Of a stretch of DNA of 49,702 nt, positions 15,527 through 24,131 are shown piece by piece. Position 1 is the stretch's first letter, and each line of letters opens with the position of its first letter. The notes under the pieces were generated by a model. That model had not been told where the DNA came from and ran no database searches. It saw only the letters and a list, made by a program, of their open reading frames with translations. Source of the DNA: Flavipsychrobacter sp. GTDB lineage: Bacteria > Bacteroidota > Bacteroidia > Chitinophagales > Chitinophagaceae. The stretch spans positions 1 to 49,702 of the forward strand of contig JAEUVY010000040.1 in assembly GCA_016786565.1 (NCBI GenBank), in the 5' to 3' direction. A program made the position numbers and the translations under genes.

Positions 15527-17829
15527 CACGGCAACAACGTAGTTTATGGCTCCTGGCCACCACCTTTTTCGCGGTGGTGCTCACAGTGTTGTCGCTGCAC
15601 CATATAGTGCGTATTCCCTGGCGCATGCTTCCCGACATAGGCGGCGATGGCGCCAAGAACAACCTAACTTATCTCTACCACAGCATGTGGGGCAAGGGTT
15701 ACCTGTTTCAGGGTATGAACTATCCCTTTGGTGAGCATATCGTGTTCACCGATGGCATACCACTGCTGTCAGTGTCCTTTGCTGCCGTTGGTAATGTGTC
15801 GGCGCCGGTAGCGCTCACTGTACTCTGGTGGTTGCTGGGGCTCAGTTATGTGCTTTCGGTTGTGTATCTCTACAAGATATTGCTGCGTTTCGGCACACCG
15901 CCGCTCTACGCCATGGTGTTTGGGGCATGTATCAGCTTTCTCACGCCGCAAATGATCTGTGTGCGGGGGCACTACGCGCTTGCCTTCACCTGTGTCATAC
16001 CCATGCTGTTCTACTGGTCGCTGCTCTATCACGATAGTGCGCGCATCCGTCACTGCATCTACATCTTTTCGCTGGGTGTCATCAGTTCGCTGCTGCATCC
16101 ATATTACGCAGGCATGGTGTTGGTGTGGGTAGGTGCCTATTCAGTCTGGTACCTCATACTTTCGGGCGGCACATGGGCGCAGCGCTTCAGGCATGTGGCT
16201 CCCTACTTCGGCCTGGGTGCCGCGGTGCCGGCCACGGTTATGATGCTCATCCGCGTCACCGACACCGTAAAAGACCGACCGCAAACACCTTACAATCCTG
16301 AAGATAGTTATACCAATCTGCCGCAGGTCATCACTTCCTACTTCTCACCATTCTGGAAGTTTCTTGCAGAGCGCAATATTGTGCCGCGTGTAGCCAACGG
16401 AGGTGAGGGCTATTCTTACTTGGGGCTGGTGGTTATTGGTATGCTGTGCCTGCTGGTATTGCAGCAGGTATATGTCCGTGTGCGCAGGGGCACTGCCCAC
16501 CTGTTGCCGCTGCCCGGGTTCGACAGGTTGTGGGTGTGGATGGCTTTTTCGGTGCTCATCTTCAGCATGGGTATTCCCTTCATCTGGAACATGCAGTGGC
16601 TCATACAGTACCTCGTTGGGTTCAAGCAATTCAGGGCGTTGGGTCGTTTTGTATGGATATTCTACTACATCATTGCTGTTTATGCGGCGGTAGTCATGTA
16701 CCAATGGTTTGCCGCACTGAAGTCCTCGGGCCGCATCCGCAGCGCATGGGCTTTGCTTGCATTGGCCACCATGGTGTGGAGCCTTGAGGTGCGTGGCTAC
16801 ATGAAGACCACCCGCGAGATATCAGAACAAGGTGCCTACAACTACGACATGGTCTGGTCCAATCTGGAAAAGAAGTGGAAGGATTTCCTGGCCGAACATA
16901 AACACCAACCCACCGACTTTCAGGCGCTGCTATTATTGAAGTATTTCCACATAGGCACCGAGAAGATATGGATTGGTCATGAGGGCTGGATGATGACCCT
17001 GGGAAGCAAGGCAGCCCTGCAGTTGCACCTGCCTATTGTTGATGTCATGATGTCGCGGTCCTCGTGGTCGCAAGCGCAGGATCAGGTGCGCCTCATAGCA
17101 GGGCCGTTTGCGCAGAAACCCACACTCGCCATGCTGCCTGATGATCGTCCCTTCCTTGCACTGGTGCTGAAGACCGATGTACTCTCGCACGGTGAGCAGT
17201 ACCTGCTGGATAATGCCGACTACATTGGCGAACACTCGGACTGCCGTGTCTATGCCGTCTATCCGGCCCGCATCCGCGCGGCCGACAAACATTATGCCGA
17301 CAGCGTTCAGGCGTTGCTGCCCTACGTTACGTCCGATACACTCGTTGGCGCCACCGGCCCGTGGTATGCTGCCCATTTCGACGATGGGCGTAATGGCACG
17401 CCGCTCTTTGGTGCCGGCTGCGCGCCGGTTATCCGCGGCAACGACAGTGTGGTGGCCGATATACCTGTAAGCATCGCCGCCGACAGTGTAGAATATGAAG
17501 TGTCTGCATGGTTCCTGCTGGGCCGAGCCGACTATCGCTCGCCCGATCTGCTCCTTCATCTGCTGGATGAAAAAGGTAACGAGATACGCACCGTAAAGGC
17601 CGCCACCAATGCCAGTATAGACAGTCGTGATATGTGGTTCCGCTGTGCGCAGTACTTTTACATACCGGCTGCATGCAGGCGCATCCGTGTGCAACTCATC
17701 AACACACCCAACCCCGCATACATGGCTATGGACGAACTGTTGCTGCGCCCTTCAGCGGGTCTGTTGCTCTCAAAGAGTGCAGGTGGTGAGGTGATGGTGA
17801 ACGGACATCTGTTCAAAACAAAAAACTAA
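15523..17829 (+). CDS. Large GT-C-like membrane glycosyltransferase
   Basis: A 768-residue protein with an N-terminal transmembrane helix (about residues 7-27) and a loop containing DIGGDGAKNNLTYLYHSMW, whose acidic residues are placed like the catalytic Asp of GT-C enzymes. About ten further membrane helices run to about residue 425, followed by a large soluble C-terminal part to the end. That layout fits YfhO/DUF6311-like GT-C proteins using polyprenyl-phosphate sugars. The coupling to the upstream DPM-like synthase (ATGA overlap) supports this. The C-terminal third (after about residue 600) looks beta-rich, like a carbohydrate-binding jelly roll. It ends one base into paaD. Confidence 0.8.
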   Translation: MTRQQRSLWLLATTFFAVVLTVLSLHHIVRIPWRMLPDIGGDGAKNNLTYLYHSMWGKGYLFQGMNYPFGEHIVFTDGIPLLSVSFAAVGNVSAPVALTVLWWLLGLSYVLSVVYLYKILLRFGTPPLYAMVFGACISFLTPQMICVRGHYALAFTCVIPMLFYWSLLYHDSARIRHCIYIFSLGVISSLLHPYYAGMVLVWVGAYSVWYLILSGGTWAQRFRHVAPYFGLGAAVPATVMMLIRVTDTVKDRPQTPYNPEDSYTNLPQVITSYFSPFWKFLAERNIVPRVANGGEGYSYLGLVVIGMLCLLVLQQVYVRVRRGTAHLLPLPGFDRLWVWMAFSVLIFSMGIPFIWNMQWLIQYLVGFKQFRALGRFVWIFYYIIAVYAAVVMYQWFAALKSSGRIRSAWALLALATMVWSLEVRGYMKTTREISEQGAYNYDMVWSNLEKKWKDFLAEHKHQPTDFQALLLLKYFHIGTEKIWIGHEGWMMTLGSKAALQLHLPIVDVMMSRSSWSQAQDQVRLIAGPFAQKPTLAMLPDDRPFLALVLKTDVLSHGEQYLLDNADYIGEHSDCRVYAVYPARIRAADKHYADSVQALLPYVTSDTLVGATGPWYAAHFDDGRNGTPLFGAGCAPVIRGNDSVVADIPVSIAADSVEYEVSAWFLLGRADYRSPDLLLHLLDEKGNEIRTVKAATNASIDSRDMWFRCAQYFYIPAACRRIRVQLINTPNPAYMAMDELLLRPSAGLLLSKSAGGEVMVNGHLFKTKN

Positions 17830-18326
17830 TGGAACGCGATATCACAAAGGAACAGGTAATGGAGTGGTTGTCTGAAGTGACCGACCCCGAAGTACCTGTG
17901 CTTACTATTCTGGACCTTGGTATTGTACGCGATGTGGTGGTATCGCAAGATCCGTTGCAGGTGCGCGTGGTTATCACTCCCACCTACAGCGGCTGCCCGG
18001 CAATGGATGTGATCGCGGTTGCCATACGCATGTCGCTGGGTGGCCGCGGCATCCGCAATGTAGTGGTGGAGCAGCAGATAAGCCCTGCATGGACCACCGA
18101 CTGGATGACAGAAGACGGTAAACGCAAGCTGAAAGAATACGGTATCGCTCCGCCCAATAGAAAAGCCTTTGCCGATCTTGGCCTTTTTCAGGATGATGAA
18201 GTTACCTGTCCCCGCTGCAATTCGGTTCATACCGAACTCGTAAGCCGCTTCGGGCCTACCTCTTGCAAAGCCCTATACAAATGTCTGGACTGCAAAGAGC
18301 CGTTCGAGTATTTTAAGTGCCATTGA
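17829..18326 (+). CDS. paaD: PaaD-like phenylacetyl-CoA epoxidase assembly subunit
   Basis: A 165-residue protein matching PaaD (PaaJ in some naming). It has an N-terminal MIP18/DUF59 domain with TDPEVPVLTILDLGIVRDV (18-36) and the conserved YSGCPAMDVI loop (53-62), then a C-terminal zinc-ribbon-like part with Cys127, Cys130, Cys152, Cys155 and Cys164. PaaD is needed for the PaaABC ring-epoxidising oxygenase, probably for metal-centre maturation. None of the other paa genes is in this window; instead it overlaps the GT-C-like gene by one base (TAATG). An alternative is a general iron-sulfur assembly role like SufT/MIP18, but the zinc-ribbon tail favours PaaD. Confidence 0.88.
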   Translation: MERDITKEQVMEWLSEVTDPEVPVLTILDLGIVRDVVVSQDPLQVRVVITPTYSGCPAMDVIAVAIRMSLGGRGIRNVVVEQQISPAWTTDWMTEDGKRKLKEYGIAPPNRKAFADLGLFQDDEVTCPRCNSVHTELVSRFGPTSCKALYKCLDCKEPFEYFKCH

Positions 18327-18359
18327 TGAGAGCAGCGTTCCCTTTGGGTCGATAGCTAC

Positions 18360-21300
18360 TTACTGTTTCACAAAACGCTTCACTGAGTGGTTGTTCACTT
18401 TTACAAGGTACATGCCTGCTGGCAGGTTACTAACATCCATTTGTTTGAACGTGGCGTCGCATTCCGCCTGCAAGAGTGTTTGTCCCAGCAGGTTTGTGAT
18501 AACGATGTGGTGCATTTTTTCTCCAGAGGTCACAGTAAGTGATCCTGTTGTCGGGTTAGGGAAAAGGTTCACATCATTGCTAGCAACGGATATTGTTTTT
18601 ACAGGTGTTGGGCAGCCCTTGGTATTTACAACCGTGTTGGTCATCACCACTTCATTGTTGTCGAAGTAGATTCCCACACGGCTGGCTATGGTTGATCCGT
18701 TAGCGATGCCCAGCTTTGTATTGATTTTGTAAACGAACATACCTTCGTTCAGTCCTTCCCAGGTACTGTCGAGCAGTTTAATGTTGGGGAAATCGAATTT
18801 TACAATTGTAAATCCGGCATCTTCGTAAGGATAAATGTCCATTTCGGCGGATGTTGCGAGTACTTCTAGGGTCCTGAAGTCGAGGTTGGCAGATATGGTA
18901 TCCATGATATGAACATTATGTGCCGTATCAGTTCCCTTGTTCTCAAAGTGTACTGTGAACTGAAGGGTAGTGTCGTTATCGAAACAGCCGCCCGGCAATA
19001 CTTCTATCATGTTGGGGTCATATGGTCCCACTACAGTATCAACACGAATGATCATGTTGTTGCTTGTATTTGCGTCTCCGCCCGTTGGGCTGATCTGGAC
19101 ATTTGTGTGTACGGTATCTCCTATTGTAAGGGTTCCTGTTGTCGGACGAAGTCTTGACGTAACAAGCCCTGATGGTGCTACGCAGGTGAGTGCGGAGTGG
19201 CTCCAGGCTACGGAGTGATCTGATGTTGCTGACGCTGACGGTGAAATCACTGAAGTTGATGAAGAATACTTGTATTTGGGGCTATAGTTGATCACTGTTG
19301 TGGCTGCGGTGGGTGTACAAAGCAAGTTTCGTGGTAGTATTGTTGCTCGGCCTGCATTTGAGTTCGCTATAAAAGTTACGAACGGAGTGAGATCAAATCC
19401 GGATGACGAACAGTTTAGGCCAACAAACTTTGCAGGATAGGTATATACCCCTGTCAGGATCGTATCGTGAATAGTTGCTGAAGAAGGACAAGAGACTAAC
19501 ATAGGCCCCGTCAGTAGGGTGAATGAATAGATCGTTCCAGCACCACCATAGGCTTTGTAATAAATTCCCGACGCTCCGGTTATCGTGTCAACCGGTATGC
19601 CGTTTGAATCGACCCGGATCGGCAACGGATGATAGTTCATTTGTTCACTATAATCTTTCACGCAATTTGCATTGGTATCTATGAAGTACCTGAGGGGCAG
19701 GATCCTGCAGCCCGAATGTGTATAGCTGAATGTAATGGAGTCGTGTGCGTTTGATCCGTGATATAATACTTGCTTCACGGTATATGTGCCGGGGAGGGTG
19801 TAGGTATGACCAACATTCACAGATCTTCCCGGTATACCCGTTACGGTACTCATCATCAACGAAGTGTTGGTGCCGTCTCCAAAGTAGGTTTTCACGGAAA
19901 GCAATGGAGATGTTCCGTTTGTGCGCACATAGAACATTTGCCCGGTGCAGGTAGTATCGGGCGAGTGTTTCACACTATCGTCATCTATATGGTAAGGAAC
20001 AGAAACAAGGATGGGTGAAGACGGTGTGGTGGCTGCGGCCGATGTACAGGTTACATTGCACCGGTAATAGTACGCGTCAGATGGCGAATGCACATATGGA
20101 AGTGCGGTTGCACCGGCTATGTTCGTCCATCCTACGCCGTCTGCCGAACGCTGCCACTGGTAGGTGTAACCGCTAAGTGCTGCTAGTCCCGTGATGTCAA
20201 GCGTGAGGCTGCAACTGCTGCACATGGTAGTGCTGGCGGTAACAGTTGCTGTGACAGGTGTACCTGTGCAGGCACACACCGATGTAAACACGATCTTACG
20301 AACGTCAGAGTACACAATGCCCGCTGTCGCTGTACACGTTGCTTTCAATCTGTAGTAAGTGGTAGCACTCAGTCCGGTGAAACTATATGGAACTGAAGTA
20401 GCGCCCGAAATGTCGGTCCATGTTGCGCTATCGGGCGACGACTGCCATTGCAGCGAAACTGCCGTTGCTGATGTATATCCGGTGTTGTTCAGTACAATTG
20501 AGGTAGTAGGGCATGCCGAGCTGGTATTGGGATTCACGGTGCCTGCACTATGCAGGCAAGGGCATGCCACGGAATAACTTATCTTCTTGCCCGCTGTATA
20601 TCCGGTACTGCTCGATGCAGTGCATGTTACACCACAGCGGTAGTAGCGGGTGGCTGCGAGGCCTGAGAAAGAATAGGTGTTGTTGGTGGCACCGGTAATG
20701 GCGGTCCATGTAGTGCTGTCGGGCGATGATTCCCATTGATAGGTCAAACCGGTTGCTGAAGTAGTCCCCGAAAGGTTGAGGGCAACTGTCGTTGTGGGAC
20801 ATGCGATCGGAGTGTTGGCCGCAACGATACCTGCATAAGGTGTGCCGGTGCATGGTGGCACAAATGTGGATGCAAATCCGGCAACACCATCGTAGATGTA
20901 TCCGTAGCGGAACGTGACACTGTCGCCGGGGGCAATGGTTCCCAAATTAAATACAAGTCCGATAGCGATGTCCGATGGCGTGCAGCTAACAGGCAGGCAT
21001 GCTCCCTGAGTGTACTGGGCGGCGGAGCCCGCCGGACCGAATGTTCCTGACCAAACCGTGGCAAGGTCCACCGAGGAACTCAGCCACCAGGAAGTATAAA
21101 TTAAAACCCTTGCACGGCTGTCGCGCGCACCAAGCCCAAGCGAATGTGTAGGTGATCCCAATATCGAAGATTCAACCAATGCACGGTTAGAATCGGCCTG
21201 ATACACGATCCGATTAACTGTTGAAAATGAACTGGAAGCGGATATGTCAGGGTCACAACTGCGGAAGTAGTAAACATCGGGCACGGGCGTGCTACCGGTG

Positions 21301-21824
21301 TTGCGCAGGGTCACTGATACAAGCACGTTTGATGCCGCGCTATCTATTTTTGTTTCTTTATTGATAAGTAATTGTCCGCCCAAAGCACTACCCGCCCAGT
21401 ATCCTTTAGCGCTACCTCCTGTGTTTGTGTAGCCGGTATTAGATCCTGTTACAGTAAGCCCACCTACCGATGAGGTCATTGTGCCCGGGCAGTTCTGAAA
21501 CGCCTGTACCCGTCCGCTGCCCACTTGTATCTCCCATCCTTCAAAAGGCGACCCGGCATAGGTATAATCCCCCAGAAAAGCCGGGGTTCCCGTCGTCCAT
21601 CCATCGTGACCTATATCATATACAGATGCCAGCGGACCACCCAATGCAGGGTGATATCCGGTGGGTATAGAACCACATGCCCCGAATGAGCCGTTGTTGT
21701 TAATACCTACTTCCAGAAACTGGCCTTTCAGAAATACATTCGTGCCTACCATCTGAGAATAAGCCCTGGTGGCAAAAAATGTGCATATCAATGCGCTTAC
21801 AAGTAGGAGGGGGTATTTTTTCAT
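18360..21824 (-). CDS. Large T9SS type A sorting domain protein with Ig-like and PKD modules
   Basis: An 1154-residue secreted protein. A signal peptide (residues 1-23, ending AYSQ) is followed by a 300-residue beta-rich head, three Ig-like repeats of about 95 residues (about 325-610) with the pattern CPTT..L..TG...YQWQSSPD...W..I.GAT...Y.F...TYYRC, a PKD-like domain (about 625-700, with YFGDG and HTYTLPGTYTV), a DUF7619/DUF11-like repeat domain with a YDPNMIEVLP motif before it, and a C-terminal type A sorting domain (NLFPNPTTGSLTV ... KRFVKQ). It is exported by the T9SS and is likely a surface adhesin. The cysteine pairs in the Ig repeats suggest disulfides. Confidence 0.92.
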   Translation of the reverse strand: MKKYPLLLVSALICTFFATRAYSQMVGTNVFLKGQFLEVGINNNGSFGACGSIPTGYHPALGGPLASVYDIGHDGWTTGTPAFLGDYTYAGSPFEGWEIQVGSGRVQAFQNCPGTMTSSVGGLTVTGSNTGYTNTGGSAKGYWAGSALGGQLLINKETKIDSAASNVLVSVTLRNTGSTPVPDVYYFRSCDPDISASSSFSTVNRIVYQADSNRALVESSILGSPTHSLGLGARDSRARVLIYTSWWLSSSVDLATVWSGTFGPAGSAAQYTQGACLPVSCTPSDIAIGLVFNLGTIAPGDSVTFRYGYIYDGVAGFASTFVPPCTGTPYAGIVAANTPIACPTTTVALNLSGTTSATGLTYQWESSPDSTTWTAITGATNNTYSFSGLAATRYYRCGVTCTASSSTGYTAGKKISYSVACPCLHSAGTVNPNTSSACPTTSIVLNNTGYTSATAVSLQWQSSPDSATWTDISGATSVPYSFTGLSATTYYRLKATCTATAGIVYSDVRKIVFTSVCACTGTPVTATVTASTTMCSSCSLTLDITGLAALSGYTYQWQRSADGVGWTNIAGATALPYVHSPSDAYYYRCNVTCTSAAATTPSSPILVSVPYHIDDDSVKHSPDTTCTGQMFYVRTNGTSPLLSVKTYFGDGTNTSLMMSTVTGIPGRSVNVGHTYTLPGTYTVKQVLYHGSNAHDSITFSYTHSGCRILPLRYFIDTNANCVKDYSEQMNYHPLPIRVDSNGIPVDTITGASGIYYKAYGGAGTIYSFTLLTGPMLVSCPSSATIHDTILTGVYTYPAKFVGLNCSSSGFDLTPFVTFIANSNAGRATILPRNLLCTPTAATTVINYSPKYKYSSSTSVISPSASATSDHSVAWSHSALTCVAPSGLVTSRLRPTTGTLTIGDTVHTNVQISPTGGDANTSNNMIIRVDTVVGPYDPNMIEVLPGGCFDNDTTLQFTVHFENKGTDTAHNVHIMDTISANLDFRTLEVLATSAEMDIYPYEDAGFTIVKFDFPNIKLLDSTWEGLNEGMFVYKINTKLGIANGSTIASRVGIYFDNNEVVMTNTVVNTKGCPTPVKTISVASNDVNLFPNPTTGSLTVTSGEKMHHIVITNLLGQTLLQAECDATFKQMDVSNLPAGMYLVKVNNHSVKRFVKQ

Positions 21825-21928
21825 GAGGTATGTTTTGGATATAATAGGATAAAGACAAAAATTATATGAAATAAGTTGGGTTTGCAGGCGTTTTTATTAA
21901 TCCGGACAGAGTCCTTCATTCTTACCCG

Positions 21929-22345
21929 TTACTTATTCGCCTCCACATAGTCTATCTTCCATTCACCATGTTCTTTGTTCATGGTCACTACTATGTTGTG
22001 GCTTATCTTTTCTTTTTCGTCGGTAAGGAAGCTGACCCTGTATATCTTCTCGCGGCCCGCAGTTGCCTTGCTCACGGTAAGTGTGTTCACCCATTTTTTG
22101 TCATAGTCCTGGGCCGATAGCAACGGATCATAATCTAGCTCTGAGTCAGAGGTAATTCGCTCGCGGTAGGCAGTGGTGACGTATTTCTCCAGCGTATCTG
22201 CAGATACCTTCCCTGTTTTCAATGTATCGTTGGTGGTGATGTACCACGAGTAGAAGTTCTTCAGTTTGGCTTCCACATCTTCTTCGGGGCCGGCACAGCC
22301 TGCAACGGCCAGCCACAGCATGCCTGCAATAAATGTCTTTTTCAA
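21929..22345 (-). CDS. DUF3828-like lipoprotein
   Basis: A 138-residue lipoprotein. The signal peptide ends in a lipobox (LAVAGC, Cys17), so the mature protein is lipidated and probably sits on the inner or outer membrane facing the periplasm. The remainder looks like DUF3828: a helical KLKNFYSWYITTNDTL segment, a DYDPLLSAQDYDKKW region, and a beta C-terminus ending GEWKIDYVEANK, the NTF2-like strand pattern. The function is not established. It stands alone, 104 bases from the large T9SS gene in the same direction. Confidence 0.8.
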   Translation of the reverse strand: MKKTFIAGMLWLAVAGCAGPEEDVEAKLKNFYSWYITTNDTLKTGKVSADTLEKYVTTAYRERITSDSELDYDPLLSAQDYDKKWVNTLTVSKATAGREKIYRVSFLTDEKEKISHNIVVTMNKEHGEWKIDYVEANK

Positions 22346-22453
22346 TCTGGGGTATATTTATTTGGGGTATTGTAAATATATGAATTTAATCCTACTCTGC
22401 CATTTCAGTAAAGACTTGGAATCGCTCTTTGGGTAGGTCCAGGACTGTTTTAT

Positions 22454-22639
22454 TCATTTCTTTTTGCCGATACCAAATAGCTGCTCATCAACCAATTTCA
22501 CTGCTTTTCTTCTTGCGTTTGGCGATGCAGTTAAATGAGAATGTTGGTTTTTAGGATTGCGGTAATACAAACTTGATTCCCTTCCCAGTTTGTCGCACCA
22601 ATCAAGAAAACGCTGTATTGTAATTTTAACCCAAGACAT
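22454..22639 (-). CDS. Small basic protein, unknown (possible remnant)
   Basis: A 61-residue reading frame with ATG at 22639 and about 20% basic residues. It begins SWVKITIQRFLDWCDKLG and ends GIGKKK. It has no recognised domain, signal or membrane segment. Codon use looks less GC-rich than neighbouring genes. It could be a genuine small gene or the remnant of a larger one; the flanks are non-coding, AT-rich and repeat-containing. Confidence 0.4.
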   Translation of the reverse strand: MSWVKITIQRFLDWCDKLGRESSLYYRNPKNQHSHLTASPNARRKAVKLVDEQLFGIGKKK

Positions 22640-23004
22640 GTATCAAATTTACTGAAAATATCTAAATATGTTATGTTGTTGGGAGTATATACTAAACAAA
22701 TGAAGAGCTTGGCAGTTAGTATGACCTATGATATTGCACTTTCTGTAGTATCATAGATCTTTTTCGCCGCTATTCTTGTCCTTCGTGCGATATTTGACTG
22801 GTAAAGCAGGGCTGCGCCGGAAAATAGGGGCGAAATCGCGTGGGAGTTTTTTGGGAGTTTTAGTAGGTGATGTTTCAGGCTTTTTTGGGGTAAACCGTTG
22901 AATATCAGTACTTAAATGCACCGCCGCTCATTGATTCGCTTTTTTGAAAATGGGAGTTTTGGGGTGTTGCCTTTCGTGGCGGTATCAGTAAATTGCAGGG
23001 CGTT
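22640..23004. other. Non-coding interval with TGGGAGTTTT repeats
   Basis: A 365-base gap without a plausible gene. The left half is AT-rich. The right half holds three copies of TGGGAGTTTT (22841, 22852, 22951), annotated separately, and poly-T tracts near 22880 and 22941. No tRNA-like fold was seen. Confidence 0.6.
22841..22960 (+). repeat. TGGGAGTTTT direct repeats
   Basis: Perfect TGGGAGTTTT at 22841-22850, 22852-22861 and 22951-22960. The first two are 11 bases apart, about one helical turn. They could be arm-type sites for a tyrosine recombinase or operators; no associated gene is present. They resemble the GGGAAG units at the left edge of the window only in base composition. Confidence 0.6.
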
Positions 23005-23367
23005 ATGTATGAAAAGAAAAGTCAACCCATAGCCACGCGGGCCGTATTTGTGTCGCGGGTAATACGTAGCCTGGTCGTGGCATCGGTAATTTTGCTGGTG
23101 TGCCTGGCCATAGGGGTGGTGGGTTACCACTATTGCGCGCACATTCCCTGGATCGATTCCATTCACAACGCCTCCATGATCTTGAGTGGTATGGGCCCGG
23201 TGGTGGAGATCACCAATGTGGGCGGCAAGTTGTTCTCATCGGCCTACGCCATTTTCAGCGGGGTGGCCTTCATTACTAATATCGGCATCATTCTGGCCCC
23301 GGCGGCTCACAGGTTGTTCCACCGCCTGCATATAGACGATACCGACGAAAATGAGCCCGGAAAGTGA
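23005..23367 (+). CDS. Two-helix membrane protein resembling a K+-channel pore without the filter motif
   Basis: A 120-residue protein from the ATG at 23005 (a TTG four codons upstream is possible). It has two hydrophobic helices (about 22-42 and 78-99) separated by a short re-entrant-like segment, NASMILSGMGPVVEITNVGGKLF. The order of helix, P-loop, helix, with GKLFSSAYAIFSGVAFI at the start of the second helix, matches two-TM potassium channel (Ion_trans_2) proteins. The selectivity filter TVGYGD is replaced by SGMGPV (61-66), so potassium selectivity is unlikely. It could be a diverged channel or a stand-alone membrane protein. It lies just ahead of grpE; its stop directly abuts the inverted repeat. 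Confidence 0.6.
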   Translation: MYEKKSQPIATRAVFVSRVIRSLVVASVILLVCLAIGVVGYHYCAHIPWIDSIHNASMILSGMGPVVEITNVGGKLFSSAYAIFSGVAFITNIGIILAPAAHRLFHRLHIDDTDENEPGK

Positions 23368-23382
23368 CCGACATTTTGTCGG
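23368..23382. promoter_or_regulatory. Inverted repeat, candidate heat-shock operator
   Basis: CCGACA-TTT-TGTCGG, a perfect six-base inverted repeat with a three-base spacer, 43 bases upstream of the grpE start. There is no T-tract after it, so it is not a terminator. Its place in front of grpE-dnaJ and the palindromic form suggest a regulator site for the chaperone genes. No CIRCE element is seen. Confidence 0.5.
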
Positions 23383-23424
23383 AAATAGCAATTTGGCAAA
23401 GAAATTGACAATACTAACCATACT

Positions 23425-24048
23425 ATGTTTTTCAAAAAAAAGAAGAATATGAGCGAACAGAAAGCTGAAAACGTGAACGGAACCAATGAAAATACCGACA
23501 ACTTGTCGCAAAACGAGGCTATGGAGGAAATATTGTCAAATGTGTTGAATACGGACGACAGTCGGGCCGGTACCAACCAAATAGATGAGGGTATAGACGA
23601 GGAAAAGGATAAGCTGCTGGCCGAGATAGCCGAATTGAAGGACAAACATATACGCCAGTTGGCCGAGTTTGAGAACTTCAGGCGCAGGCAGGCAAAAGAA
23701 ATGAACGAGATGCGTCTGACTGCCGGCCGCGATGTTATTCAATCCCTGTTGGATTCGCTGGATGATGTGGACCGTGCGGAAAAACAATTGGAAACCACTA
23801 CCGACATAGCCGTGGCTAAGGAAGGTATCGCCCTCGTGTTCGGCAAACTGCGTAATACGCTGCACCAGAAAGGTCTGCGTAAGATGGAGGCGCTGAACAA
23901 GGATTTTGATGTGGATCTGCATGAGGCCATCACCGAGATACCGGCACCTACCGAAGACATGAAGGGAAAGATCGTGGCTGAGGTGGAGTGTGGCTACTTC
24001 CTGAACGACAAACTGATAAGGCACGCCAAGGTGGTAGTGGGTAAGTAA
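23425..24048 (+). CDS. grpE: Nucleotide exchange factor GrpE
   Basis: A 207-residue co-chaperone that releases ADP from DnaK in the cytoplasm. The first 65 residues are charged and low-complexity. They are followed by the long coiled-coil helix (EIAELKDKHIRQLAEFENFRRRQAKEM) and the C-terminal beta-wing domain with the family signature EVECGYFLNDKLIRHAKVVVGK. The ATG at 23425 begins with a lysine-rich stretch; a second ATG at 23449 is also possible. It is 83 bases ahead of dnaJ in the same direction and preceded by a candidate operator. dnaK is not in the window. Confidence 0.97.
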   Translation: MFFKKKKNMSEQKAENVNGTNENTDNLSQNEAMEEILSNVLNTDDSRAGTNQIDEGIDEEKDKLLAEIAELKDKHIRQLAEFENFRRRQAKEMNEMRLTAGRDVIQSLLDSLDDVDRAEKQLETTTDIAVAKEGIALVFGKLRNTLHQKGLRKMEALNKDFDVDLHEAITEIPAPTEDMKGKIVAEVECGYFLNDKLIRHAKVVVGK

Positions 24049-24131
24049 CCAAACAGAAAAAGTAATTGATCAACTGCGGGCACTACCGAAAGGTTGTGCG
24101 GCAATAGCCCGGCAATAAGGGCAGTGTTATT

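Noticed and set aside
18360..21824. Many long plus-strand frames opposite the T9SS cargo gene
   Set aside because: They are shadows of a biased, Ser/Thr/Gly-rich coding sequence and show no family match.
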